64,000 nucleotides of DNA from Corynebacterium maris DSM 45190 (GTDB lineage Bacteria > Actinomycetota > Actinomycetes > Mycobacteriales > Mycobacteriaceae), in contig NC_021915.1 in NCBI RefSeq assembly GCF_000442645.1, positions 806,001 through 870,000 of the forward strand, given 5' to 3'. A program made the translations under genes and the position numbers. The notes under the pieces were generated by a model. The model did not search any database, was not told the origin of the DNA, and worked only from the letters and a program-made list of their open reading frames with translations. Of the stretch, positions 26,921 through 36,700 are shown one piece after another; positions within the stretch are counted from its first letter, which is position 1; every line of letters begins with the position of its first letter.

Positions 26921-28149
26921 ACTTTGGCCTCAAGCTCATCCTGCAGCTGCTCCGCAGCCGACTTTCTTTGAGCGGTCACATCAATCTGCCCGGTGACCGC
27001 CGCAGAGATAAGCGACGAGCGTCGTTCCAGCGCTAGTTTTTTCGCCTCATCCACTAAATCTTGCAACCTGACTAGGGACGACCAGGCGTCATCTAATATT
27101 CGAACCGCCCGCTTCTGAGTAGGGGCATCCGGTATGAGAACCCGCAGTTGATGTAACTTGCTGGCTTTGAGACCCAAAGCAGTCGAACCGGTGGCCAGCT
27201 CCCGAAGTTGATGTTGAAATTCATTGGAATTCATCACATGACACATGAACCTCGAATCCACTCCTAGCGTGGGAGTGAACTTGATGACTCTCTGGGCCAG
27301 AGCCACATCAGTGCGATCCACCAGAGCAGCATTCCCAAGAGGAGCCTCCATAGTGAATAAGATGTCTCCTATTATTGGCAGGCCTCGGGACATCACCTGG
27401 CTGTAGTCTTTAGGAGAGATGAACTCTTGACTCGATTCATAGTCAATCCACCCAGGCCGGATATTTCGGGCTGTGACGAGTTGAATACCATCATCTACCT
27501 TTGTGGGCGTGGCCCCTCTGTAATCGACGCGGTGAGGAAGAGCTCGAGTCAAAGGAACCGAATGAGAATCAGTCTCCTTTCCCACCGAGCTCGGTTGGCG
27601 AAGTGTTTCGCTTCTTAAAGAGCTAAAGTGCTCACTCGCCAAGACCTTAAGATCGTGCAGGTCATTTATGAAGGCGTCGATTTCGGCGGTTTCTCGGTCG
27701 AGGTAATCCACCACTTGGTGTTGTACTTCAAGCGGAGGAGCTGGGACCTGCAACTGTCGTAACCGTTCCCATTCGGTTCTAGGCATCTTGGTTCCTAAGG
27801 ATTCCGCTGAAGCCGCCTCGATAACCTCACGGCTACGGAGCACGTATCCCAGGAACTCGGGGTCACAGTCGCGGAACGGGCGAAGACGAATGAAGTCACC
27901 GATGTAAGTGCCCGGACGATCTGCTACCCATACTTTCGCGAGGTACGGACGAAGTTTGCCGAACAAAATGTCCCCCTGCTCAAACTCCGCGCCTTCGGAA
28001 TCTGCTGGCTCCAGGGATTCCTCGATCAAACGTCCTGACCAAGATTCCACCGATTCCAGCCCAATTGAGCAGCTGCTCACAGATTTGATGGGAGGAACCC
28101 TGCGGGCGACCCTTGCCAACCGCACTAAAGGAAACATTGAGCTACTCAT
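26917..28149 (-). CDS. hsdS: Type I restriction-modification specificity subunit S
   Basis: A 410-aa subunit with two target-recognition domains, each followed by a conserved helical spacer. The first TRD covers about residues 1-150 and ends with PAPPLEVQHQVVDYLDRETAEID; the second (about 195-350) ends with PDAPTQKRAVRILDDAWSSLVRLQDLVDEAK. These two halves read two half-sites of a bipartite DNA target that cannot be predicted from sequence. It overlaps hsdM and hsdR by 4 bp on either side, so translation is coupled. No internal repeats or extra partial hsdS copies are seen nearby, so there is no sign of phase-variable shuffling. Confidence 0.95.
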   Translation of the reverse strand: MSSSMFPLVRLARVARRVPPIKSVSSCSIGLESVESWSGRLIEESLEPADSEGAEFEQGDILFGKLRPYLAKVWVADRPGTYIGDFIRLRPFRDCDPEFLGYVLRSREVIEAASAESLGTKMPRTEWERLRQLQVPAPPLEVQHQVVDYLDRETAEIDAFINDLHDLKVLASEHFSSLRSETLRQPSSVGKETDSHSVPLTRALPHRVDYRGATPTKVDDGIQLVTARNIRPGWIDYESSQEFISPKDYSQVMSRGLPIIGDILFTMEAPLGNAALVDRTDVALAQRVIKFTPTLGVDSRFMCHVMNSNEFQHQLRELATGSTALGLKASKLHQLRVLIPDAPTQKRAVRILDDAWSSLVRLQDLVDEAKKLALERRSSLISAAVTGQIDVTAQRKSAAEQLQDELEAKV

Positions 28150-30110
28150 GCTTTCACCTGCTCAAGGCGGACTCGGATGCGTCCGAGGACTTCGTCAAGA
28201 TCCCGGTCGATGTCTTCCAAGGGGCGTGGGGGGATGTACTGGTAGAAGTGACGGGTGAAGGGGATCTCAACACCTTCTTTCGTCTTAGACTCGTCGATCC
28301 ACGCATCAGGGACAAAGGGTTTGACCTCTCGTTCGAGATACTCGTGGATGTCCTGATCCCAGGGGACGTTTTCCGTGTCACGCAGGCTGGCGTCTGCTTC
28401 AGGTTTACCGGCCTTCATCACGAGCTCGCCGTGGTCATCGTGTTCCCCAAGTTCAGTGATCACAGCCTTCAGCACAGCCGGCTTGAGGACGAGCCCTGCG
28501 TCAGCGAGGGCTTTCTTAAGCTCCGTGGTGAACTGGGCCCGGCCGGTAGACACGACCCCGCCAGTGGCCGCCTCAGCGCCTCTCAGGGCCTCCTGGAGGG
28601 CTTCCTGCTCGCTCTCCTCGAGCCTAGCCACAGGCCGAGCATCCATCACCTTGTCGATGCGCTGGGAGGTGAACGCGTAGTTGAGTTTCAACGGTCGCTC
28701 CACAGTGATGGTCCGGTAGTAGAAGTCGGTGGTGTCGAAGATCTTGGAGTGCTCGGATTCTACGAAGTCACCGTAGAGCTTGGTGATGGTTGTGATGTCG
28801 TCGTTGGAGAGCAGCTTGCGTTTGGAGCCGATCGACTTGCGCATCTTGACGGACATCTCGGTGGCGTCGATCAGTTGGACCTTGCCCTTGCGGGCGGGGT
28901 CTTTGTCCTTGTTGAGAATCCAGACATAGGTGGAGATGCCGGTGTTGTAGAACATGTCTGTCGGCAACCCGATGATTGCCTCGAGGTAGTCGTTGTCGAG
29001 GACCCACTTACGGATATTCGACTCTCCGGAGCCTGCTCCACCGGTAAACAGCGGCGAGCCGTTAAGGACGATGGCCCCTCGACCAGCAGCGCCTCCCTGC
29101 AGGCCGGGTTCACGCAGTTTCGAGACCAGGTGCATGAGAAACAACAACGACCCGTCAGAGACTCGCGGCAACCCGGGGCCAAAGCGCCCAGAATAACCAG
29201 CGATCTTGTGCTCGCGCTCCACCGCCGGCCTGTCCTTTTTCCACGCCACACCAAAGGGAGGGTTCGACAACGCGTAATGGAAGGTCTGATCCTCAAACGC
29301 CGGGTTCGTCAAGGTGTTGCCGAGCTGAATATTGGTAATCGGCTGGCCCTTGACCACCATGTCGGCCTTACAAATCGCATAAGACTCGGGGTTGATCTCT
29401 TGTCCAAGCAGGTTGACCTGAGCGTGTTCGTTGAAATCCTTGATCTTGTTGTCAGCCGCCGAGAGCATGCCACCAGTGCCGGCAGTCGGGTCATAGACCG
29501 AGCGAATCACCCCTGGAGTGGTCAGATCGGCATCCCCGTCTAACAAGATGGTGACCATCAAGTCGATGACCTCACGGGGGGTGAAGTGCTCACCGGCAGT
29601 CTCGTTGGAGGCTTCCGCGAATTTCCGGATGAGCTCTTCGAAGATATGACCCATCACCTCATTGCTCACTGCCTCGGGGCGAAGATCAGCCTTAGCGAAG
29701 TGCTGGAGGATCTCCAACAGCAGGTCGTTGTTTGACAGGTCGATGATGGTCTCGTCGAACTTGTACTGCTCGAAAATATCGCGCACATTCGGGGAGAAAG
29801 CGTTGACGTAGTCGCGAAGGTTTTCCTCCAGGTTGTCCACATCGCCCTGCAACGAGCGCAGGTCATGGCGAGACCGGTTGTAGAAGGAGTAGTCATGGCC
29901 TGCGCGATTGCGCAACATACCCGCCGAAGGCGTCTGCTCCGGATCAAGGCCTTCGATGGCCGCCAACACCGCCTGCTTGGTGGGGGCGAGTACTCCGTCA
30001 AGACGAGCGAGAACTGTGAAGGGGAGGATGATGTTGCCGTACTGGTGTTGTTTGTAGGTTCCACGCAGCAGGTCGGCGGCACTCCAGATAAATGAGGCGT
30101 GATTAAACAA
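28146..30110 (-). CDS. hsdM: Type I restriction-modification DNA methyltransferase subunit M
   Basis: A 654-aa N6-adenine methyltransferase that protects the host target and forms the core of the complex. The N-terminal HsdM helical domain begins FNHASFIWSAADLLRG. SAM-binding motif I is DPTAGTGG and catalytic motif IV is NPPFG, about 75 residues later, both intact. The C-terminal 150 residues carry helical spacers and an extension typical of the longer HsdM subfamily. The start is a TTG: the TTG at 30110 lies 6 nt after AGACAGG and is preferred over a TTG at 30116. Weak start codons on modification genes are not rare. It is the first gene of the hsdM-hsdS-hsdR operon. Confidence 0.94.
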   Translation of the reverse strand: MFNHASFIWSAADLLRGTYKQHQYGNIILPFTVLARLDGVLAPTKQAVLAAIEGLDPEQTPSAGMLRNRAGHDYSFYNRSRHDLRSLQGDVDNLEENLRDYVNAFSPNVRDIFEQYKFDETIIDLSNNDLLLEILQHFAKADLRPEAVSNEVMGHIFEELIRKFAEASNETAGEHFTPREVIDLMVTILLDGDADLTTPGVIRSVYDPTAGTGGMLSAADNKIKDFNEHAQVNLLGQEINPESYAICKADMVVKGQPITNIQLGNTLTNPAFEDQTFHYALSNPPFGVAWKKDRPAVEREHKIAGYSGRFGPGLPRVSDGSLLFLMHLVSKLREPGLQGGAAGRGAIVLNGSPLFTGGAGSGESNIRKWVLDNDYLEAIIGLPTDMFYNTGISTYVWILNKDKDPARKGKVQLIDATEMSVKMRKSIGSKRKLLSNDDITTITKLYGDFVESEHSKIFDTTDFYYRTITVERPLKLNYAFTSQRIDKVMDARPVARLEESEQEALQEALRGAEAATGGVVSTGRAQFTTELKKALADAGLVLKPAVLKAVITELGEHDDHGELVMKAGKPEADASLRDTENVPWDQDIHEYLEREVKPFVPDAWIDESKTKEGVEIPFTRHFYQYIPPRPLEDIDRDLDEVLGRIRVRLEQVKA

Positions 30111-30116
30111 GAGCAA

Positions 30117-30777
30117 CCTGTCTTTCTTGAGGCGAGTTTCCTCCTACTCTAGGAAGATCCCTCACAACTTCCCGACAGCCACCCCATATAAACAACCCCC
30201 ACCCCTCGGGGCTTTACCCCTTCAGCAACTAGAAAACCCTGGTTAAGAGCAACCTCTCCACTGGGGGAAGCAACCGACTACTCAGACACGACCACAGGGC
30301 CAACCCCCTTAACAACGTCGATGTCGCACCGGGTGAGTGGCTCCTCTTTCTTCGCTCTGACCCTCTCACTCAGGCGAAGCTCTTCTTCGGCTTTGCTCTG
30401 GCTCTCCCTACCCTCCCCGCTGCCCAACACGATTCCAGTAAGGCGAAGTGCGCCTCGTGAGGATACAGCATTTCGACTTGGCAACCGAAGGATTCACCTG
30501 ATTAAAGGAGTAAGCACGGGTTGTCACAATAATAAGAATATCTTTGCGAAGAAGTGTCTTTCACCTGGAGGTATATGAAGTGGGTTCCCTTTGCTGCCTA
30601 CAGCTCGCTTTCAACTTATATTTGACTCCGCAGCTCTCGGACCCGGTGATCTGCGTGTGTGGGACGCGCTTCCAGTAGCGCGGTTCCCTGAGATATAGAT
30701 TGCTGGACCTTCTTTGCTCCGAGCCTGACGTTCGTAGCTGGATTGAGGGCTCTGCGATCTCACGACAATTCCACGAC
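30117..30777. other. Gene-free right end of the island
   Basis: About 660 bp between hsdM and attR. It must hold the hsdM promoter. The reading frames on both strands (for example near 30280-30580) have no coding character. Low-GC patches such as GTCACAATAATAAGAATATC near 30521 differ from the flanking chromosome. It may be the remnant of further element genes. Confidence 0.45.
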
Positions 30778-30900
30778 ATGATGAGCGCTGAGGGGTTCTC
30801 CCGGGTGCTCCGTAGTGCTCTTTAAAAAGAGAAAAAACCCTCTGACCTCTTGAAATGAAAGGTCACGGGGTTTTCCTTGAGCGCCCCAGAGAGGAATCGA
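30778..30900. repeat. attR: right 123-bp direct repeat, ending inside tRNA-Arg
   Basis: 113 of 123 positions match 16053-16175. It covers the terminator of the tRNA gene on the minus strand (AACCCCGTGACCT ... AGAGGTCAGAGGG) and the last 19 nt of the tRNA (30882-30900). The strictly identical core at the tRNA end is 22 bp (TTGAG... to AATCGA, about 30877-30900), a likely crossover region. Confidence 0.92.
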
Positions 30901-30954
30901 ACCTCCGACACCGGCTTTAGGAGAGCCGTGCTCTATCCACTGAGCTACTGGGGC
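30882..30954 (-). tRNA. tRNA-Arg, anticodon CCU
   Basis: A complete 73-nt cloverleaf on the minus strand, without encoded CCA. Acceptor stem GCCCCAG/CTGGGGC, D-stem GCTC/GAGC, anticodon stem CGGCT/AGCCG with loop CTCCTAA (anticodon CCT, reading AGG codons), T-stem GGAGG/CCTCT with loop TTCGATT. The island is inserted at its 3' end and restores the gene. Confidence 0.95.
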
Positions 30955-31057
30955 TTGCGCCCTGCGCGGTAGTTAAGGCTACCCGAGGGTGAGGACGGCG
31001 GGTAAACCGCCTAGTCTTAGATCCGTCAATGTTTTGCCGATGAAAGGACCAGCGGCT

Positions 31058-31357
31058 ATGCCGGACGTGCACAACAACCATGAGCTCCAGCCCACTTTCA
31101 CTGACGTGCAGCGTCGAGTGGTCTTCGCCGAGACCGTCACGAAGGACGGGGTGCCGGTGCTGTCCGTCGATAAGCAGTTGCCGGGCGGTTCTTCGAAGCG
31201 GTTGCTGCTGTTGAACAAGACGGACGCCCAGGCCGCGATCCGGGCGTTGGAGCGCTACCTGAACCACATCTACGCCCAGGAACTCAACGGCATCAACGCG
31301 TCGCTGTCGCCGGCTGACATGCTCGAAATCTTCGGCGCGGACGACGACGAAGACTAA
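31058..31357 (+). CDS. Conserved small protein of unknown function
   Basis: A 99-aa soluble protein. I do not recognise a family. Residues 15-50 (DVQRRVVFAETVTKDGVPVLSVDKQLPGG) look like beta strands, followed by a long helix (TDAQAAIRALERYLNHIYAQELNGI) and an acidic end. The ATG at 31058 has AAAGGA 9 nt upstream; an ATG 18 nt earlier (31040) is possible. The stop overlaps that of the convergent mycoredoxin gene. Codon use is like that of the core genome, so it is not part of the island. Confidence 0.65.
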   Translation: MPDVHNNHELQPTFTDVQRRVVFAETVTKDGVPVLSVDKQLPGGSSKRLLLLNKTDAQAAIRALERYLNHIYAQELNGINASLSPADMLEIFGADDDED

Positions 31358-31635
31358 GCGGTCAGCTCGGCGTGCTTCGCGCGGACGGAGGACGCCGGCG
31401 GGTTCGTCTCGTGGGTGCCGTCGGAGTAGAGGACGGTGGGCACCACTCGGTTGCCGTCGTTGACGGACTCGACCCAGGCGGCGGCGTCGGCGTTGCCCTC
31501 GGCTTCGACGTCGACGATCTCATAAGGGGTTTCGGAGCGGTCGAGGTTGCCCTTGAGCTTTTTGCAGAAGGGGCACCAGTCGGTGGCGAAGATGGTCACG
31601 GGGGCGGTGGTCTGCGGGGTGGCGATGTCAGTCAT
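31354..31635 (-). CDS. mrx1: Mycoredoxin / glutaredoxin-like protein
   Basis: A 93-aa thioredoxin-fold protein with the redox motif CPFC in ATDWCPFCKKLK (near residue 21) and a cis-proline motif VVPTVLYSDG. In actinobacteria this type, mycoredoxin-1, reduces mycothiol mixed disulfides, replacing glutaredoxin. The ATG at 31635 follows the folA stop by 8 bp, making it the last gene of cysQ-thyA-folA-mrx1. A longer upstream open frame inside folA is a shadow. The call as mycoredoxin is from motif, size and context. Confidence 0.85.
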   Translation of the reverse strand: MTDIATPQTTAPVTIFATDWCPFCKKLKGNLDRSETPYEIVDVEAEGNADAAAWVESVNDGNRVVPTVLYSDGTHETNPPASSVRAKHAELTA

Positions 31636-31643
31636 GTTCTGTC

Positions 31644-32174
31644 CTATCGGTGAATTCGTGAGTATCGGATAAAACGGTAGCGTAGCGGATTCTCCGGGGC
31701 GGAGCCGACGGTCAGCCGCCCGGCGTCGGATTCCAGCCAGCCGGTGTCGGAGGAGACCTCGAAGGCGTCGGGGATGGCGGGGGCGCGGACGGCGTCGTCG
31801 CCGAGCAGGTCGGCGACTTCGCAGTCCATGACGGTGACTTCGAGGACGTCGGCGTGTTCCACGGACTCCTGGTACAGGCGGGCGCCGCCCATCACCCAGG
31901 CGCCGGCGCCGCTGCCGACGTCCACGGGCGAGGGCATGACCGTGGCGCCTGCGGACCACTCGCCGGGTTCACGGGAGGAGACGACGAAGTTTTCGCGCCC
32001 CGGCAGGGGACGAAATTTTTCCGGCAGGGACTCCCAGGTGCGCCGGCCCATGACGACGGGGGCCCCGTAGGTGATGTCCTTGAAGTGGGCGAGGTCCTCG
32101 GGGACGTGCCACGGCATCTGCGTGCCGTCGCCGATGACCCCGTCCCGGGATTGCGCCCAGATCGCGCCGAGCAT
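31644..32174 (-). CDS. folA: Dihydrofolate reductase
   Basis: A 176-aa NADPH-dependent enzyme that reduces dihydrofolate to tetrahydrofolate, recycling the dihydrofolate made by ThyA. The family N-terminus LGAIWAQSRDGVIGDGTQMPWHVPEDLAHFK carries the substrate-binding residues (Trp, Pro, Glu/Asp of PEDLAHFK). Further on are VVMGRRTWESLP (NADPH binding) and WVMGGARLYQ. The start directly overlaps the end of thyA by one base, so the two are translationally coupled. Length is slightly above the usual 160 aa because of an insertion in the C-terminal third. Confidence 0.95.
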   Translation of the reverse strand: MLGAIWAQSRDGVIGDGTQMPWHVPEDLAHFKDITYGAPVVMGRRTWESLPEKFRPLPGRENFVVSSREPGEWSAGATVMPSPVDVGSGAGAWVMGGARLYQESVEHADVLEVTVMDCEVADLLGDDAVRAPAIPDAFEVSSDTGWLESDAGRLTVGSAPENPLRYRFIRYSRIHR

Positions 32175-32983
32175 CAGACGGACACCTGCGCCCTGATCGC
32201 CGGGTGCGGGTCGTAGCCGACGACCTCGACGTCGTCGAAACCGTAGTCGAAGATCGACGCCGCCTTGTTCAGCTCGAGCTGCGGGTAGGGGCGTGGCTCG
32301 CGGGTGAGCTGCTCTTTCACCTGTGCGATGTGGTCGTTGTAGATGTGGCAGTCGCCGCCGGTCCAGATCAGCTCGCCGACCTCCAGTCCGGCCTGCTGGG
32401 CGAACATGTGCGCCAGCAGCGCGTAGGAAGCGATGTTGAAGGGCACGCCGAGGAACATGTCGGCGGAGCGCTGGTAGACCTGCAGCGACAGCCGCCCGTC
32501 GACGACGTAGAGCTGAAACAGCAGGTGGCAGGGCAGCAGCGCCATCTCGTCGAGTTCGGCGACGTTCCAGGCGGAGACGATGTTGCGGCGGGAGTCCGGG
32601 TTGTCACGCAGCGTCTCCAGGGCACCCTGGACCTGGTCGATGTGCTGGCCGTCCGGGGTGGGCCAGGAGCGCCACTGAACTCCGTAGACGGGGCCCAGCT
32701 CGCCGTCGTCGCCGGCCCATTCGTTCCAGATGCGGATGTTGTTGTCCTGCAGCCACTGGACGTTGGAGTCGCCGGAGAGGAACCAGAGCAGTTCACCGAC
32801 GACGGCGTGGAAATAGACTTTTTTGGTGGTCAGCAGCGGGAAGGAGTCTGCCAGGTCGTAGCGCAGCTGGCGGCCGAACACGCTGCGGGTGCCGGTGCCG
32901 GTGCGGTCGCCTTTGGACGCGCCGTTGGCGAGGATGTCGCGCAACAAGTCCTCGTAGGGCGTGTTGATGTCACGTGCAGTCAT
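32174..32983 (-). CDS. thyA: Thymidylate synthase
   Basis: A 269-aa enzyme that methylates dUMP to dTMP with methylene-tetrahydrofolate. The nucleophilic Cys lies in [14 protein letters not shown] (near residue 152). Also visible are [12 protein letters not shown] (phosphate-binding arginines), [19 protein letters not shown] and DCHIYNDH. The family C-terminus ([10 protein letters not shown]) is complete. It is preceded by cysQ (10-bp gap) and followed by folA, which regenerates its cofactor. No thyX is seen in the window. Confidence 0.97.
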   Translation of the reverse strand: MTARDINTPYEDLLRDILANGASKGDRTGTGTRSVFGRQLRYDLADSFPLLTTKKVYFHAVVGELLWFLSGDSNVQWLQDNNIRIWNEWAGDDGELGPVYGVQWRSWPTPDGQHIDQVQGALETLRDNPDSRRNIVSAWNVAELDEMALLPCHLLFQLYVVDGRLSLQVYQRSADMFLGVPFNIASYALLAHMFAQQAGLEVGELIWTGGDCHIYNDHIAQVKEQLTREPRPYPQLELNKAASIFDYGFDDVEVVGYDPHPAIRAQVSV

Positions 32984-32993
32984 GGCCCCCAGC

Positions 32994-33752
32994 CTAGAAG
33001 CTGCCGTGCTCGTCGAGGTAATCCGACGCCAGTCCCAGGATCTCGTCGGCGAGCTCGGGGCGGCAGATCAGCAGGTCGGGGATGAAGGTGTCTTTTTGGT
33101 TGTAGACGAGCTTTTCGCCGGTGAGCCGGGAGGCGTGCAGCCCGGAGGCCAGCGCGACGCCGACGGGGGCCGCCTGGTCCCATTCATACTGGCCGCCGGC
33201 GTGGACGTAGGCGTCGAAATCACCGAGGAGCACGTTCATGGCCTTAGCGCCGGCGGAGCCGAACCCTTCCGTCGTGAAGCCGAGCTGCGTGGCGATGTGG
33301 TCGGCGACGTTCGGCGGACGGTTGCGGGAGACGATGACTTTGCGGGCCAGCGGTCCGGTGACGTGCTGGGCGTCGGAAGAGGAAAAGACCACGCCCAGGT
33401 CGGGCAAGGCCACGGCGGCGTGCGCGGGTTCGCCGTCGATGACCAGCGCGATGTGCACCGCCCAGTCCTGTCGGCCGGTGGCGAATTCCTTGGTGCCGTC
33501 CAGCGGGTCGATGATCCAGACGCGGTCCTTGCCCAGGCGAGCGGGGTTGTCGGCCGCCTCCTCGGAGAGGAAGCCGTCGTCGGGGCGGTGCTGCGCGAGG
33601 ACGCGGGCGATCCAGTTCTGGGCGAGGTCGTCGCCGGCGTCGCCGAGGTTGCGCCCGCGGAGCAGTCCCACGCCGCGGATGCCTTGGAGGATTTCGCCGG
33701 TGCCTTTGGCGAGCAAGTCGGTCAACCGGGCGTCGGATACCTGTGCAGTCAT
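32994..33752 (-). CDS. cysQ: 3'(2'),5'-bisphosphate nucleotidase, CysQ (inositol monophosphatase family)
   Basis: A 252-aa Mg-dependent phosphatase. The metal-site motifs of the family are present: SEEAADNP near residue 65, [16 protein letters not shown] near residue 85 and the C-terminal [16 protein letters not shown] near 190. In actinobacteria CysQ removes 3'-phosphoadenosine phosphate made in sulfate assimilation and sulfation. The ATG at 33752 ([10 protein letters not shown]) was chosen; an earlier frame extension overlaps the lhr gene region. Only 34 bp separate it from the divergent lhr start. First gene of cysQ-thyA-folA-mrx1. Confidence 0.88.
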   Translation of the reverse strand: MTAQVSDARLTDLLAKGTGEILQGIRGVGLLRGRNLGDAGDDLAQNWIARVLAQHRPDDGFLSEEAADNPARLGKDRVWIIDPLDGTKEFATGRQDWAVHIALVIDGEPAHAAVALPDLGVVFSSSDAQHVTGPLARKVIVSRNRPPNVADHIATQLGFTTEGFGSAGAKAMNVLLGDFDAYVHAGGQYEWDQAAPVGVALASGLHASRLTGEKLVYNQKDTFIPDLLICRPELADEILGLASDYLDEHGSF

Positions 33753-33786
33753 ATGTACGACAATAACGCGCCGGTTAGGGTTAGGC

Positions 33787-36700
33787 ATGGCCGATAACAC
33801 CCTGGATCGTTTCCGCCCACAGGTGGCTACCTGGTTTACAGAGGTCTTCGCCGCCCCCACCCAGGTGCAGGAGCAGGCGTGGGAGGCGATCGCGGACGGA
33901 GAAAACGCCCTGGTGGTGGCGCCGACCGGTTCGGGCAAGACCCTGGCCGCGTTTCTATGGGCGCTCAATTCCCTCGTGGAACGCGACGAGCGGGAGGAAG
34001 GCGTGCGGATCCTCTACGTGTCTCCGCTCAAGGCCTTGGGCGTGGACGTGGAGAACAACCTGCGCGCGCCCCTGACAGGCATCGCGCGCGTCGCGCAGCG
34101 CCTGGGCCTTCCCCTCCCGGACGTCACGGTGGGCGTGCGTTCCGGCGACACCCCGCAGGCGGAACGCAACCGGCAGGTGCGTAACCCGCCGGACATCCTG
34201 ATCACGACGCCGGAGTCGCTGTACCTCATGCTCACTAGCAAGGCCGCGGCCGTATTGGGCACCGTCGAGACCGTCATCATCGACGAGATCCACGCCCTGG
34301 CCGGTTCCAAACGCGGCGTGCACCTGGCGCTGAGCCTGGAGCGGCTCACCGGCGACCCGCAGCGCATCGGGCTGTCGGCGACGGTGCGGCCGCTGGAGAC
34401 GGTGGCGAAGTTCCTCGGCGGCGCCCGGCCGGTGCAGATCATCGCCCCGCCGGGGGAAAAGAAGTGGGAGCTCGACGTGCACGTCCCCGTCGAGGACATG
34501 AGCGATCTGCCGGTGCCGGAACAGGGCTCGACGATCGGGGACGCCGTGATCGACGACCCGTTGGGGCTCACCGGGCCAGCTCCTACCCCCACCTCGATCT
34601 GGCCGTTTGTGGAGCAAGCCCTCTACGACGAGGTCATGGCGCACCGCTCCACGCTGATCTTCGTCAACTCGCGCCGCACCGCGGAACGGTTGACCAGCCG
34701 GCTCAACGAGATCTGGGCCGCCGAGCACGCCCCCGAATCGCTCAGCCCGCCGTTGCGCCGCGACCCGGCGCAGCTGATGAAGCCCACTGACCTGGCGGGC
34801 ACGGCCCCGCCCGTCATCGCACGCGCCCACCACGGGTCGGTGTCCAAGGACGAACGCGCGGCCACGGAAACGATGCTCAAGGAGGGCACGCTCAAGGCGG
34901 TGGTGTCCACCAGTTCCCTGGAGCTGGGCATCGACATGGGCGCCATCGACCTGGTCGTGCAGGTGGAGTCGCCGCCGTCGGTGGCCTCCGGCCTGCAGCG
35001 CGTCGGCCGTGCCGGGCACTCCGTCGGCGCCGTCTCCGAAGGCTCGTTTTACCCCAAGCACCGCGCCGACCTCGTGCAGTCCGCCGCCACCGTGGAGCGC
35101 ATGCGCGCCGGGCTGATCGAGGAACTGACCGTCCCCGCCAACCCACTCGACGTGCTGCTGCAGCAGACCGTGGCTGCCGTCGCCGCCGGAGACGTGCTCG
35201 CCGACGACTGGTTCGCCACCGTCCGCCGCTCCCACCCCTACCGCGACCTGGACCGGGACGTCTTCGACTCGGTGATCGACCTGGCCGCCGGCTCTTACCC
35301 GTCCACCGACTTCGCGGAACTCAAGCCACGCATCGTCTACGACCGGATCTCCGGGATGCTCTCCGCCCGGCCCGGCGCGCAACGGGTGGCGGTGACGAAT
35401 GCGGGCACGATCCCGGACCGCGGCATGTTCGGCGTGTTCCTGCTGGGCGGGGAGGGGGCGCCGCGGCGGGTGGGGGAGTTGGACGAGGAGATGGTCTACG
35501 AGTCGCGCGTCGGTGACGTGTTCACGCTCGGGGCGTCGAGTTGGCGGGTCGAGGACATCACGCGCGATCAGGTGTTGGTGACTCCGGCGCCGGGGCACAC
35601 GGGTCGGCTGCCGTTTTGGTCGGGGGACGCGCAGGGGCGTCCCTATGAGCTGGGGAAGGCGCTGGGGGCTTTTCGACGCGAGGCCCTCGCCGACCCCGAC
35701 CGCCTCGACGGGCTAGGGCTCGATGACAATGCGCGCTCCAATTTGGTGGCGTATCTGGCGGAGCAGCGGGAGGCCACCGGCGTCGTGCCGGATGAGAAGA
35801 CGTTGGTGGTGGAGCGTTTCCGCGACGAGGTGGGGGATTGGCGGGTGGTGTTGCACACGCCTTTCGGCAAAGGGGTCAACCAGGCGTGGGCGTTGGCGGT
35901 GGGTGCGCAGATCGCGGAGGCCACGGGCATGGACGCGCAGGCGGTCGCCGGCGACGACGGCATCGTTCTCCGCCTCCCCGAGGGGGAGCAGGAGCCGGAC
36001 GCGGAGCTGTTTACCCTGGATCCGGACGACGTCGCGGACGTGGTCACGGAGCAGGTGGGCGGGTCCGCGTTGTTCGCCTCCCGGTTCCGGGAGTGCGCGG
36101 CCCGGGCCCTGTTGTTGCCGCGGCGCAATCCAGGCAAGCGGGCCCCGCTGTGGCAGCAGCGCCAACGCGCGGAGCAGCTGCTGGACGTGGCGCGCAAGTA
36201 TCCGAGCTTTCCGATCATCTTGGAGACCGTCCGCGAGGTGCTGCAGGACGTCTACGACCTGCCGGCGTTGACGGAGGTGTTGCGCGATCTGAAGGCCCGC
36301 CGTCTCCGGATCGCGGAAGTCACCGTGGATCAGCCCAGCCCGTTCGCGTCGTCGTTGCTGTTCAACTACACCGGCGCGTTCATGTACGAGGGCGACAGCC
36401 CGTTGGCGGAAAAGCGTGCGGCGGCGCTGGCCCTGGATCCGAGCCTGTTGGCGAAGCTGCTGGGCACCGTGGAGTTGCGTGATCTGCTCGACGCGGAGAT
36501 CATCGCCCAGGTCCACGCCCAGCTGCAGCGCACCGGCGACCGGGCGGCGCGCACCGGCGAGGAGCTGGCGGACGTGTTGCGGGTGCTGGGGCCGATCCCC
36601 GTCGACGAGCTTGCCCGGCACACCACTTTCGAGGATCCGCTGACGGTGGCCCGTCAGCAGCTGGCTGGGCGCGTCATGGAGGTGCGCATCGGGTCGAGGA

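Larger units (their letters stand above)
16053..30900. mobile_element. Genomic island integrated at tRNA-Arg(CCU), with type I restriction cargo
   Basis: 14.8 kb bounded by a 123-bp direct repeat that includes the 3' end of the tRNA gene. Gene order from the left: integrase (-), HTH regulator (-), excisionase-like gene (+), small ORF (+), PrimPol-ATPase (+), lipoprotein (+), OGG-fold protein (-), hsdR (-), hsdS (-), hsdM (-). It has integration and replication genes but no visible capsid, portal, terminase, tail, relaxase or conjugation gene. This fits a phage satellite or an integrative plasmid-like element; the class is inference. A/T content is visibly higher than in the flanks, especially at 17.3-18.3 kb and 20.5-21.3 kb. 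The insertion leaves the tRNA intact. Confidence 0.88.

Noticed and set aside
26917..28149. Phase-variable hsdS locus
   Set aside because: There is a single hsdS, no invertible repeats and no partial second copy nearby.
30278..30779. Short frames on both strands between hsdM and attR
   Set aside because: No ribosome sites, no family features, and composition typical of non-coding A/T-richer DNA.
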